From NCBI GenBank assembly GCA_027923505.1, contig BROI01000005.1:620001-684000 (forward strand): DNA of 64,000 nt. Direction: 5' to 3'. The notes below the pieces were generated by a model that was not told the origin of the DNA, did no database searches, and was given only the letters and a program-made list of their open reading frames with translations. Both the position numbers and the translations under genes were made by a program. Source of the DNA: Mayamaea pseudoterrestris (taxonomy: Eukaryota; Bacillariophyta; Bacillariophyceae; Sellaphorales; Sellaphoraceae). This document shows positions 10,189 through 19,827 of this stretch, piece by piece; position 1 is the first letter of the stretch, and each line of letters opens with the position of its first letter.

Positions 10189-10607
10189 GTATGGAAACAC
10201 AAGTGCAATGCAAAACTGCTTGCTCTTGTGGTTACGTTGGGGGTTGTTCCAAACGGCGAGAGCCGTTGGCCGAGGGACGCGTGGACATTTTTCATCGCAG
10301 CGGCACTGAAATGGGAAAAACACGTGCATCATGAAAAGAAGCTCGGCTTGCGCGCCGAATGACTCGTCGGGCTTCGCTTCCCGACGAGTGACTTTCTCGA
10401 ATGACCATGGCGCGCACATATACCGCGGTCAATGGCATTACTTGGTCATTTCATTGCCAGGGTTTGCATCGCTGGCCTTGAGAGTTACGTCGACTAACGA
10501 TAGGATATCGTCGACTGTGCAGCTTGTTTTTCGCATTTTAGAGTATTCAGCAGCGAGCTGTTCGTTTCAATTGTTCGTTCCGTCGCACGCAAGCAACAAA
10601 CAAGAAC
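10189..10607. other. Divergent promoter region, Ca2+ ATPase / DUF6824 gene
   Basis: About 420 bases between two divergent starts. The ATPase frame stays open here without a stop, which makes the ATPase start slightly uncertain (another ATG lies near 10330). No other feature seen. Confidence 0.45.
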
Positions 10608-11714
10608 ATGAAGCTTAAACAACTACCAAAAGCCAAATCTCGCAATCATCCCATCATCCAAGTACTTGATTTTACAGAAGTATCACTCACCGAGCAAGAT
10701 GTTATTTGCGGGCGAGGCCCAAACCTTAGAAACTGGCCCGGCAATCTCATGTTTCGCTGCATTTGTTGGCAGTTGCAGCCAGTCTACGCGAACGCGCCGC
10801 GGCAGTGGAAGATAGTCATGGCGACCATAATTGTCGAAGAACTAGTTGCCATGGATCCTCCCTCCAGATTCGTGCAACTAGTGCCAAAGACATGTGTGGA
10901 AGATAGAAAATGCTTCCTGGTCACGGCTGAACTAGCGATTGAAAAGGTATGCCAAGCCTTGCGCGAACAGAAAATGAGTTGCCCCGCGCCGCTTCGTAAG
11001 CAAGCAGACAAGCTGCAACTAGTTGCACATGATAATGGCATGACGGACGTAATTTCAAGGCCAAAGGTTGTTGGAAATCTGAAGAGCCATGCTGCCTATC
11101 AGACGCTTGTCAAGGAACAAATTGAGGCAACGAAACGGTTCATTCGTATACTCTTTAGCAGCAAGATATCCAAGACATGCCAAACGCCCTCGCTGGTGCA
11201 ACGCCACTTGTTGGTGCCGTCAAAACCAGCCGTCGCCAAGCCCGCGAGCGTTTCCTTCACGGGGGTAGTTTCCAGGCCGCCCACGACCAAGCGCATCAAG
11301 ACGTCAGATCAACGCGCAAAAACACCCTCGCCGCCTTTCATTGTCACTCCAACGGCTGCTGCTGCTACGGTCGAAGCGACACACAATGACGACACAGCGA
11401 AAGCGAAACGAGCAACGTCGGACGATTTCCCAACCCGCATCTTTGCCAAGCCCATGTATGCGACGCAGTGCAACGAGACGGTGCAACCACTGCATCATGG
11501 GAGCAGAGCGGCGCGCAACAACAGAGTGATGACAGCGCCTGCCACTTACCCGGAGTCCATGGCGGAACCCACGTCCCGCAAATTGTGGAACGGTAGTGCC
11601 GTTACCTTTTTCGAGTCTTGGTTCGACGTGCCAGTTCGCACTCGCGCACCATCATTGCCGATGACTTTTCCCCCGTGTGATATCTGTATTGTTTCGCGCA
11701 ATCGCGATTGCTAG
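10608..11714 (+). CDS. DUF6824-domain protein
   Basis: Single exon, 368 aa, ATG at 10608. Residues about 20-125 fit the DUF6824 domain common in diatoms: QDVICGRGPNLRNWPGN (family form DVLCGRG..NHPGN), a Tyr-Ala helix, a PPSRFV stretch (family PPGRFL) and the closing AIEKVCQALREQ. The function of the domain is not known; it occurs in large lineage-specific families in diatoms and has been guessed to be nuclear or DNA-linked, without proof here. The C-terminal ~230 residues are basic and Pro/Ala/Thr-rich with no domain I recognise. This copy departs from the usual Asn-His-Pro-Gly signature (Asn-Trp-Pro-Gly). Confidence 0.75.
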   Translation: MKLKQLPKAKSRNHPIIQVLDFTEVSLTEQDVICGRGPNLRNWPGNLMFRCICWQLQPVYANAPRQWKIVMATIIVEELVAMDPPSRFVQLVPKTCVEDRKCFLVTAELAIEKVCQALREQKMSCPAPLRKQADKLQLVAHDNGMTDVISRPKVVGNLKSHAAYQTLVKEQIEATKRFIRILFSSKISKTCQTPSLVQRHLLVPSKPAVAKPASVSFTGVVSRPPTTKRIKTSDQRAKTPSPPFIVTPTAAAATVEATHNDDTAKAKRATSDDFPTRIFAKPMYATQCNETVQPLHHGSRAARNNRVMTAPATYPESMAEPTSRKLWNGSAVTFFESWFDVPVRTRAPSLPMTFPPCDICIVSRNRDC

Positions 11715-12006
11715 CCAGCAACGTGAACAACAACTGTAAGGAACGGTTGATGCAACTATATATACTCATGGGCACCTGCATGTTTTGAAACAATTCCTGT
11801 TTTGCATGCCGAGTTCAAAGTTTCGCACAATCAGATTCCTCCCGCTTGGCAATGCGGTGGGTGTTATACCAAGGTCAAAGTTTGCGCAAGCAATCAAAAC
11901 TTACGAGGCTCAACGCAAAGCCATTTATCACCTGTGGCAGTATTATAATGCGTGTCTTTAATTCGGGTAAACTATATACTGCTTAGAATATTAAGTCTTC
12001 TTTAAG

Positions 12007-13473
12007 TTAAACTTCACCTCTTCGTTCCATGCCTCGAGCCCTCTTTCGGAGCGACTTTAACGTTTCGCGTTGAATAGCAGGTGCATCATCGTCCTCATCG
12101 ACAAGTTCAGCTGAAGCATCGCTTTCAGCAGCATCGGCATAATCTTCATAGTCATCCTCATCCTCTAACATCACGTTTGCATCGTTGCCATGGATCCAGT
12201 CATATCCCTGACTGTACATTGTTTCTTCGCCGTCGTACCAATCAGCATCGTCGTTGCCCAAGTCCTCGTCATTATCAACCGCCTTCGCTTCACCTCCTTC
12301 ATAGCGACTGTTAAAGTCACGCACAGCCGACTCGCTCGCTTCCAAAATAATCTTCCACAAGTCTTTGCAACCATCGCCCGTGACACTACTCACGCAAAGA
12401 GGCTGACCCTCTGGTAATCCGAGTTCATTGCGGATCCGTTCCAGCTGCACTGTCAGTTCGTTTGACGAAAGCTTGTCACGCTTGGTCGCCACGACAAGAA
12501 TTGGCAATCCCATGTCAAACAAGGCCGCCAGTACCGAGCAATCGTCGGTAGTTGGCACGCGCCGAGCATCCACCAACAATATACCCAGGCAAAGTTCCTT
12601 GCGCTTTTGCAAATAGTCTTCGGCCACCTGTTGAATGGCCGCCTGTCGGTCCCGACTCAATTTGGCGTAGCCGTAGCCTGGCAAGTCGACAAAGGTCATC
12701 CAGTTGCGGTCATTTTGCTGCGTCAATGCGTAAAAGTTGACACTGGCCGTGGCACCGGGCGTTTGTCCCACGCGAGCCACTGCTTGGCGAGTGGCGCTGC
12801 CGCTGCTGTCACTGGCTGACATGCTTGATAAACGATTCAATAGACTGGACTTTCCCACGTTACTTCGACCCAAAAAGGCAACTTCGGGTGTTCCCATTGA
12901 TGGAGGTAGCGTCTTGCTCTCCAAGTGAGCGCCGAGAAAGCGGAGACGGAGGGGCGTTGTGAAAGGACTGACTCGTTTCCAATTGCAAAACTGTTGCTGA
13001 GCTGGAGATAGAAAGGACTTGGAAAGCTGGGACGATGCTGCAGATTGTTTCTTGTCTTTCGATTGACTACTTGCTGTCTCTTGGTGAGACGGAATGACGC
13101 CTTGTTGGACGAGCTGCCGTCGCTCAATTTCGTTCTGAATATTTTGCGCCGCATCCTTGCTACTCAGCACCTGCCAGGGAGGCACTCGTGCCTGACGCTT
13201 GGGAGCTGCTGCAGGCTTATAAGCATTCTTATTGTCTGACTTTTTTGCTGGCGCAGTTTTCGTTTTTGCAGCCTTCTTATTCTTATTGCTCTTTGGCGAT
13301 AATTTACTGGGTCGCGTTGCCGTTAAAGAAAATGATGATGTCACGTCAAATCTCGCTTGAAAGAGCAATTGAGGAGCTATAAATGCATCTACTGGAACAG
13401 TCACTATTTGAACTGACGCAAAAGCGCAAATAGACAAAAGAAATGGTTGTTTTCGTGGTCTTGGATTCGCCAT
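12007..13473 (-). CDS. engB: Plastid-targeted EngB/YihA-type ribosome-biogenesis GTPase
   Basis: Single exon, 488 aa. The ATG at 13473 (catcATGGC) is chosen because it opens a bipartite plastid leader: a hydrophobic signal peptide, then Asp-Ala-Phe-Ile-Ala-Pro, matching the diatom Ala-Phe cleavage motif, then a Ser/Lys-rich transit peptide. The EngB G domain starts near residue 200: GRSNVGKSSLL (G1), TPGATASVNFY (G2), DLPGYGYAKLS (G3), TKRDKL (G4) and VSSVTGDG (G5). EngB proteins assist late steps of large ribosomal subunit assembly, here presumably in the plastid. A strongly acidic tail of about 90 residues (Asp/Glu/Tyr-rich), ending in a short basic segment, is absent from the ~200-residue bacterial protein. 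The frame is also open upstream to 13758, but that part shows no leader. Confidence 0.9.
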   Translation of the reverse strand: MANPRPRKQPFLLSICAFASVQIVTVPVDAFIAPQLLFQARFDVTSSFSLTATRPSKLSPKSNKNKKAAKTKTAPAKKSDNKNAYKPAAAPKRQARVPPWQVLSSKDAAQNIQNEIERRQLVQQGVIPSHQETASSQSKDKKQSAASSQLSKSFLSPAQQQFCNWKRVSPFTTPLRLRFLGAHLESKTLPPSMGTPEVAFLGRSNVGKSSLLNRLSSMSASDSSGSATRQAVARVGQTPGATASVNFYALTQQNDRNWMTFVDLPGYGYAKLSRDRQAAIQQVAEDYLQKRKELCLGILLVDARRVPTTDDCSVLAALFDMGLPILVVATKRDKLSSNELTVQLERIRNELGLPEGQPLCVSSVTGDGCKDLWKIILEASESAVRDFNSRYEGGEAKAVDNDEDLGNDDADWYDGEETMYSQGYDWIHGNDANVMLEDEDDYEDYADAAESDASAELVDEDDDAPAIQRETLKSLRKRARGMERRGEV

Positions 13474-14093
13474 GATGATGGTCGTTGGGTTTGTGATTTG
13501 TGATGTCGAAACGAATGTGTTGTTGGTTATCGGAAATACCGCTGCGACTTCAGCTGTGTCGAATGGCATCACTATGATTATATGTGCATTCACCTGACTA
13601 CCACAGATAAACAACGGTCGAATGACAATCATACCGGTGGTGATCTGAATGCGTCCCACCAAGTACCAACAGACTACCACCGATAAAGGCAAGCGGTGTA
13701 ATAGGGCATTGGAGTGGTGTTTGGTTTTAGGTTTATTTAAGGGGGGGTGTACAGTCAATGCGGTGAATGAAATGCAAAGACCATACTTGGAACAGCATGA
13801 GCAAGCTCAGAGGCTGAACCGGCGTTCAAAGAGTAGTTTAACAATTAGCCCCCCGAAGAGGGCATATTCTTGTTAAAGAATATAGAACAGTTACTACACA
13901 AGATCAAAGCCAAAAGGCGAAGAGATACTTGACTCATATGATGGCCAATGAGCAAGCAGTATCCATTGGTATCGAAGTATTCATTGCAGCATCTTGAGAT
14001 CTCTCAAAATTCCATCAATTACGCATTGGCGACAACCTTCATAACTAATGCACTCTCTTACTCAACATTATGCATTAACCGATTTGTTATTGA
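13474..14093. other. Intergenic region between EngB and SPX-MFS genes
   Basis: About 620 bases. It holds the EngB promoter and the 3' flank of the SPX-MFS gene, both on the minus strand, and a short G run near 13741. A 75-codon frame at 13649-13876 has no recognisable product. Nothing further seen. Confidence 0.5.
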
Positions 14094-17000
14094 TTACAGT
14101 AAGTAGTAAAAGCTCCTCTTCACCATAAACAACAGGCAAACACAGACAAACGTTGTTGGAATAGCAAGCGCGTTCACCAGATCGGTATTGATGAGCATGT
14201 TGGACAGGTCGACAAGCAGAATTTGACCATCCGCCAGAATCCGAGCAAATAAAGACAATAACGTTATAACAGTTCCAATGTTTATAACAGCACTCTTCTG
14301 TCGATGAGGGGATACTTTTGATAATAGCGACAAGGAGGCGCCATTCAATGAGATGAGCCCAACGAACGCCACCGATGCCCCAATAAGATACTGCAGTATC
14401 CCGATTCGCCAGTCATATTGCGCCGTTTCTTTTCCATCCATGTCAGAGAAGAGCAGCGGAACTCGTCCCGACAGTGAGTAGATGGACATCCAGTTTATCA
14501 GTCCGAAAAACCCTGTTGCTACAATGCAAATGGAGCGCTGGTGCAGTGCCGGACGTCGATTGTCAGTGATAGTGAGCAACGACGATGAAAATTTCAAAAG
14601 GAGGTGCAAGTAACTTACTTTTAACACAGTCCTTTCTTCGAAGCGATGGGCAACGTGGCTGGACACAAGGTGCGTTGGTAACACGAGCAGACCGAGCCAG
14701 CATAGAAATGCTCCGCCGCGCACATAACTCCATTGAAAGTATCTTGAAACAACGATTGGAGTTGCGGAGAATAGAACTTCCCATCCCCATATGGTGAATG
14801 TTACGAGAATCAAAGCAACTGGTATTCCAGGGTGGAACATCACCAATTTCTTCAACTTCGCGACGGACAACACCAAGCGATAGCCGAAGGCATGGTGCAA
14901 CATCGCCTCATGAGTTTCAGTCTCAGATAATAGACTTCGTTCTCCCAAATTCAAGTCTAATCTGATACTTTCCTTTGAGCCATAAGCGGCTTTAAGTGAA
15001 TTCATTCCGTCCTGGGACGAGTCATCTGACGACTGTTGAAGGACAGAAGGCGATTCGACGGACTCGGTGTCGGCCATGCCCGCATTTGCATTGTCACTTT
15101 CCACCTTCAGCACTCGAGTCAAAGGTTGTTGACCTTCGCGAAGTTCGTACGTCGCCAAACACTTAAACCCACGACAAATGCGAATGAGATGGACGAACCA
15201 TAGGAGTGATAGTAGCGATGATGTTATCTGGACGCCTCTGACTCCCAAATTCATGGTCTGCGTCATTGTACCACAAAGCAAACCGCTAATCAAGCCTGCA
15301 ATTTTGTACTTTGTCAACCTTGCTGACTCTTTGACCATGAGAGAAGGTAGACACACGCACAACAACTGTCTGTTCAGTATCTCTGTGAACGAGAACCCAA
15401 TCGTTAGACGCCCCAACACTGCTATGAAAAATGAATTTCGCTCTACAGCCAAGAAGATGATCGCATTTCCACACCAGCCCATAAACGCTGCAAAGGCAAA
15501 GAACCATTTCATGCTTCGGACACTTTTTCGTGGAAACCGATTGACAGCAATTTCGTGCGAAATATACCAACAATGGATCGCTGTGCACACGAGTGCGGAT
15601 AGATTTGGTGCCCCATTAATTAGGGCGGACTTCGCAGATGCCACGTTCACAGCCCTCGCAAAAACCAAGGAGGTAGGATGTGCAACAAAATACGTTGCCG
15701 TGAACAAAAAGCATGACAAATAATTCAGCTGTAGCGACTCTGACGTGATCTCGGGCGTCAGAGATGGGTCGCTTTCCCCCGTAACTCTCTTTAAAAAGAT
15801 GTTGAAATTTCCATCAGTGGCTTTACTGTCAGGATTCAGGCTCACTGCATTCAAAACTCTGTACTCTTCTTTCGACAACGGAAATCCCGATTTGTGTGTA
15901 AAAGCACTGCTCTCTGCGATTGTCGACGCGGCTAGTGTCGAGTTCATGACTCTGTTCAGTCGCCGCTTGGTCCACTTGCCTTCCTGGAGGCCTTCGAAAA
16001 GTATGCGCGGATCGTGAAGAAGTACACCGTCCGGATCGTACGACACTATAAAGTCCAACGTACGCCTCGCGCACCCATCCAGGCCCTCGCCAACCACTTG
16101 CTGACCCGTATATGCCAGCGAAGAACGGGAAAGATATGCTTCGTAATGATCATACTTGTATCGAGCCGCTTCTCGAAGTGAAAAAATTGAACACACGGCA
16201 AAACGAAGCCTGGTAATCGACATTGTTGATTCTGTTGATGGAGGACCTTCGCTGTCGCAATCAGAATCAAGTCCTGAATGCGTAAAGTCTTCACTTTCAT
16301 CGGGTAGTATGCCGCCGCCAAATCTTCCGCGTGGTCGCTGTGGTGTTCGTGCTGTTGAAGAGTTAAGTTTCGTCAAAGCATCAGCGCGAGATCGACCAAC
16401 TTCGTATTCCGACAATGCTAGCGCAAGGCATGAAGATATGACTTGCACTGTTCTCGAATTTGCTAGCTTTTGGATCTTTGTGTCGTAAATGCCTACTAGC
16501 TTGAAATGATTCATTTGCCCAATCATTGCAGGGTGTGCCTCGAAAACATCGTTGGACGCATGCACCAGCAAGCCACCAAGAGTCCTCGAATCTCCCAGAT
16601 GGCCATTTTCAAACCACTGGGTCCGATGGTAGTATCCACCGAGCATTCGATTCATCAAAAGTCGATCATGCTTCCGACAAATCTTGCGCACGGCTATGAG
16701 ATTAACGCAAATGAAGCGGAGGACATGGAGGAGCTCGGCAGCTACTGCCGTGTACCCATCAGCTTCTTCCACTGCGGATAGAAAAAGCATGTCTTCACCG
16801 AGTATATGGTCATTGCGTTGAAACACTGGTCGATTGTTGCGAATATCAGCAAAGTGCGAAATTTTGCGACGAACCATATTCGTTGCAGTCGTCGCCGTCG
16901 TCTTTTTCGAGCCGCCAAATCTCGGAGTTCGAACGGACGACATTAAACTATGCGCCGCCGTTTCATCAGATCGACTTATCGCTGACAAAGTAACTCGATG

Positions 17001-18362
17001 CTCATTGTCACGATCGTCATCCGAATCTGACCAGGGAAACACCCCCGTCAAGCCGATACCACCTTGTTGCTGCTCATCATCCGATGACGACGAAGCTGAC
17101 GGATGCATTCCTCCATCCGACAATGTATAATCGTATTGCGTGCCTCGAATCTCAACCTTTTGCTGCCCATGAAAATGATCGTCATCAAAGGATGGAAACC
17201 GCAGACTCCCCGCCGTATCAGCTAGTTCTCCCAGTCGCGACTGCGCAAACAGCAGCACCTTTTCCGTCTCGGCGCGCAGCAGTCCCAGGAATCGTTCCGT
17301 AATGGCGCGCGCCTTGCCGTGCGCCACGCGCAAGTAGGTGGGAACCTTGCGCTCGCGCGACTCGCGCAGTTTGCGAAGCTTGCGCTTGTAGTCGCGTCGA
17401 CGCATGCGAGCCTTGGCGCGTTCATGTTCTAGTTTCTTGGCGGCTTTGCGAGCGTTTATTGATGACGCTCTGCCATTTAGAGATGGAACTGCAGGAGCGG
17501 ATGATGACACTGACGCATGTCGCTGCCGATGATTATTGTTGTGGCGAAAGCTGGAGGCGGGTGGCGTCAAGCTCTCCGACAATGTATATAATGACGAGCC
17601 ATGTGGCACTGGCGTTGCTGGTGGAAGCAAGGATGACTTTTCCGTCGTTGCGAAATGCTGCGGCTGCTGGCTGTATCCAGAGCTCCTTGGTGTAATGGCG
17701 GTTGCTGCATCTGGATCCGACGCCAAAAGAAAGGACGTTTGCTGCTCGTGATGCACAAAGGCAAAGTTATCTTCCTCCTCGTCTCTGGTTGAATGTCGTC
17801 GATTATTTATGTTGCGTGTCTCTTGACTTGATGTTTTGTTTGGATTCGCACTCGCTTGTTCACTTCCAGCTATTTTGGTCGTGTTGTCCGCGGTGCCTTG
17901 GCTCGACCAAGGTCGCTTTGCAAAAATGGAAGGAACGACATGACTTCCGCCGCAACCATTGACTCTCAAGTCTTCCTCTTCTTCCGAGGAAGTTGCTTCA
18001 TGCGAATAGCTCAGCGTAAATGACTTTGGAACAGCCTCCTCGGCGAGAAACATGTCATTCTGTGAATTGATGTTGTTCGACTGCTCGTTGTCATCTTCAT
18101 TGAGCGACGCGAAAGCAGCCTCGGAATCAGACTCCAGAAATAAGTCATTGCGATAGTCTCGACCAGCTACGATTCTGTTGCGACGTCTCCGACTAGACTG
18201 CGCGTCGACAAAGTCGTACTGATTGTTGCTTGCCCGATGGGCTTCCTCCTCGTAGACGGCTTCAATCTGCGACAGCAAAAGCTTGAGCGTTTCGTAGTCT
18301 AGATAGCCTCCTTCCCAGCCACTGCGGCGTGCCATGCGAAGAGATTTTCCAAAGCCGACCAT
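14094..18362 (-). CDS. SPX-MFS protein, probable vacuolar phosphate transporter (VPT1/PHT5-like)
   Basis: Two exons, 18362-14619 and 14537-14094, around an 81-bp intron (14618-14538, gtaagt...caccag) that has no stop and is a multiple of three. Spliced length 1395 aa. The ATG at 18362 gives the usual SPX N-terminus (VGFGKSL, then Trp and YLDYETLKLLL). Further SPX helices appear near residues 320-370 and 560-590, the last with the Lys-rich VRKICRKHDRLL that binds inositol pyrophosphates in known SPX domains. The C-terminal ~500 residues are a major-facilitator transporter with about ten hydrophobic spans. Plant and algal SPX-MFS proteins load phosphate into the vacuole. Plant members are about 700 aa; the excess here is low-complexity Ser/Asn/Glu sequence inserted between the SPX helices. 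Function is inferred from the domain pair. Confidence 0.85.
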   Translation of the reverse strand: MVGFGKSLRMARRSGWEGGYLDYETLKLLLSQIEAVYEEEAHRASNNQYDFVDAQSSRRRRNRIVAGRDYRNDLFLESDSEAAFASLNEDDNEQSNNINSQNDMFLAEEAVPKSFTLSYSHEATSSEEEEDLRVNGCGGSHVVPSIFAKRPWSSQGTADNTTKIAGSEQASANPNKTSSQETRNINNRRHSTRDEEEDNFAFVHHEQQTSFLLASDPDAATAITPRSSGYSQQPQHFATTEKSSLLPPATPVPHGSSLYTLSESLTPPASSFRHNNNHRQRHASVSSSAPAVPSLNGRASSINARKAAKKLEHERAKARMRRRDYKRKLRKLRESRERKVPTYLRVAHGKARAITERFLGLLRAETEKVLLFAQSRLGELADTAGSLRFPSFDDDHFHGQQKVEIRGTQYDYTLSDGGMHPSASSSSDDEQQQGGIGLTGVFPWSDSDDDRDNEHRVTLSAISRSDETAAHSLMSSVRTPRFGGSKKTTATTATNMVRRKISHFADIRNNRPVFQRNDHILGEDMLFLSAVEEADGYTAVAAELLHVLRFICVNLIAVRKICRKHDRLLMNRMLGGYYHRTQWFENGHLGDSRTLGGLLVHASNDVFEAHPAMIGQMNHFKLVGIYDTKIQKLANSRTVQVISSCLALALSEYEVGRSRADALTKLNSSTARTPQRPRGRFGGGILPDESEDFTHSGLDSDCDSEGPPSTESTMSITRLRFAVCSIFSLREAARYKYDHYEAYLSRSSLAYTGQQVVGEGLDGCARRTLDFIVSYDPDGVLLHDPRILFEGLQEGKWTKRRLNRVMNSTLAASTIAESSAFTHKSGFPLSKEEYRVLNAVSLNPDSKATDGNFNIFLKRVTGESDPSLTPEITSESLQLNYLSCFLFTATYFVAHPTSLVFARAVNVASAKSALINGAPNLSALVCTAIHCWYISHEIAVNRFPRKSVRSMKWFFAFAAFMGWCGNAIIFLAVERNSFFIAVLGRLTIGFSFTEILNRQLLCVCLPSLMVKESARLTKYKIAGLISGLLCGTMTQTMNLGVRGVQITSSLLSLLWFVHLIRICRGFKCLATYELREGQQPLTRVLKVESDNANAGMADTESVESPSVLQQSSDDSSQDGMNSLKAAYGSKESIRLDLNLGERSLLSETETHEAMLHHAFGYRLVLSVAKLKKLVMFHPGIPVALILVTFTIWGWEVLFSATPIVVSRYFQWSYVRGGAFLCWLGLLVLPTHLVSSHVAHRFEERTVLKVSYLHLLLKFSSSLLTITDNRRPALHQRSICIVATGFFGLINWMSIYSLSGRVPLLFSDMDGKETAQYDWRIGILQYLIGASVAFVGLISLNGASLSLLSKVSPHRQKSAVINIGTVITLLSLFARILADGQILLVDLSNMLINTDLVNALAIPTTFVCVCLLFMVKRSFYYLL

Positions 18363-18685
18363 GATATTGTTTGGTTGCAGCAGTCGCAAAAGTATCGTAT
18401 CTTCATTCCATGGTGTTGCGAGATGGATGCGAGCCGAGGATCTTGACGCATCGCATCGCGACTCACAAGCGGAGTCAGTGCAGTCATCGTGATTGTTCGT
18501 TAAGAAGTTTCACGATGTTTCGCACGACTGCTCCACGACTGTGAAGTAAAGTGTACAAACGCGGTTACCACTTACCTGCGTTACTACATCGCTGCTGTCG
18601 CCGTCGAAGCTGCAACTTCTTACTTTCGACCCACTTTCGGACTGCCGGTTATTTACCTTCCTTTCATTCATCAGCCCTCTAAAAC
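18363..18685. other. Shared divergent promoter, SPX-MFS / RPSA
   Basis: About 320 bases between the two start codons. No repeat or small gene seen; expected to hold both core promoters. Confidence 0.5.
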
Positions 18686-19692
18686 ATGTCTGCTTCCGCC
18701 TTTTCGTCGCTCCCGGAGATTCTCCAGCCCAAGGAGGAGGACATCCAAATGATGCTCAGCGCTGGTGGTACGTACTTGCGCATTTCGTCGTTATCGCTCG
18801 ACTATTGAGTTGCTTGATCCATTTCTTACACTAATTTACATGCTCTTTTTAGTCCATACGGGAACGCGAAACTCTGACTCGCAAATGGAGGAGTACATTT
18901 GGCGCCGCCGCAGTGACGGCGTCCACATTCTCAACATTGGCAAGACCTGGGAAAAGTTGATCCTGGCGGCCCGCGTCATTGTCTCGATTGAGAACCCTGA
19001 GGATGTCATTGCCATTTCGGCTCGTCCCTACGGTATGCGTGCGACTCTCAAGTTTGGTACGTTTTACATGGTGAAATGAAGTTAGCCGTACAACTTGTCT
19101 TCTTTCGACTGCATACTCACAGTGTCGTCGACGCCCACCTCCAAACACAGCCAACTACACTGGCACCCAGTGCATTGCTGGCCGCTTCACGCCTGGTACC
19201 TTTACCAATCAAATCACCAAGCAGTTCCGTGAACCCCGCCTGCTGATCGTCACGGATCCACGCACCGACGCGCAGGCCGTCCGCGAGGCTAGCTACGTGA
19301 ACATTCCGGTGATTGCGCTTTGCGACAGCGACTCGCCGCTGCAGTACGTGGATGTGGCGATTCCGGCCAACAACAAGGGAAAGTTCTCCATTGGTCTCAT
19401 GTACTGGTTGTTGGCGCGTGAAGTCTTGCGTCTTCGCGGATCCATTAGCCGCACCGAGCAGTGGATCGTTCCGGTGGATTTGTTCTTTCACCGTGATCCG
19501 GAGGAGCTCAAAAAGACGGAGGAGGAAGCCGCCGTCATTGATGAAGCCGTACCGGCGCCCGTCTACGACGATGCTATCGCGGAGCCAATGGCGGATCCTT
19601 CGCAGTTGGTTGAACCGACGGCGGCGGCGGATTATGATGCCGCTGGATACAGTCAGTGGGAAGCCGAACCCACTCCGGCCGATCAGTGGTAA
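18686..19692 (+). CDS. RPSA: 40S ribosomal protein SA (uS2)
   Basis: Three exons: 18686-18767, 18853-19056 and 19151-19692, introns of 85 and 94 bp with GT-AG ends, giving 275 aa. This cytosolic small-subunit protein stabilises the head-platform region. Diagnostic stretches: [83 protein letters not shown] and [21 protein letters not shown]. The acidic C-terminal tail ends with two Trp-containing segments, as in other eukaryotic uS2. The splice sites are fixed by the intact protein family sequence across both junctions. It is divergent from the SPX-MFS gene. Confidence 0.96.
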
Positions 19693-19827
19693 ATTACTTT
19701 TTCATACTGATAAGCATTAGTTGACAATAACTGTTACAAAGGGTTAGCTGTCTGTCAAATTAAGTGCAAAAATACGTCTTGTGCAGTGAGGACATCTTGA
19801 TGCATGCGCGATTTGCGAGGCACACCA

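Noticed and set aside
13649-13876. 75-codon plus-strand frame upstream of EngB
   Set aside because: Lies across the EngB leader flank, with no conserved feature or promoter context.
15178-15723. 181-codon plus-strand frame inside the SPX-MFS gene
   Set aside because: Mirror of transmembrane coding sequence; no independent support.
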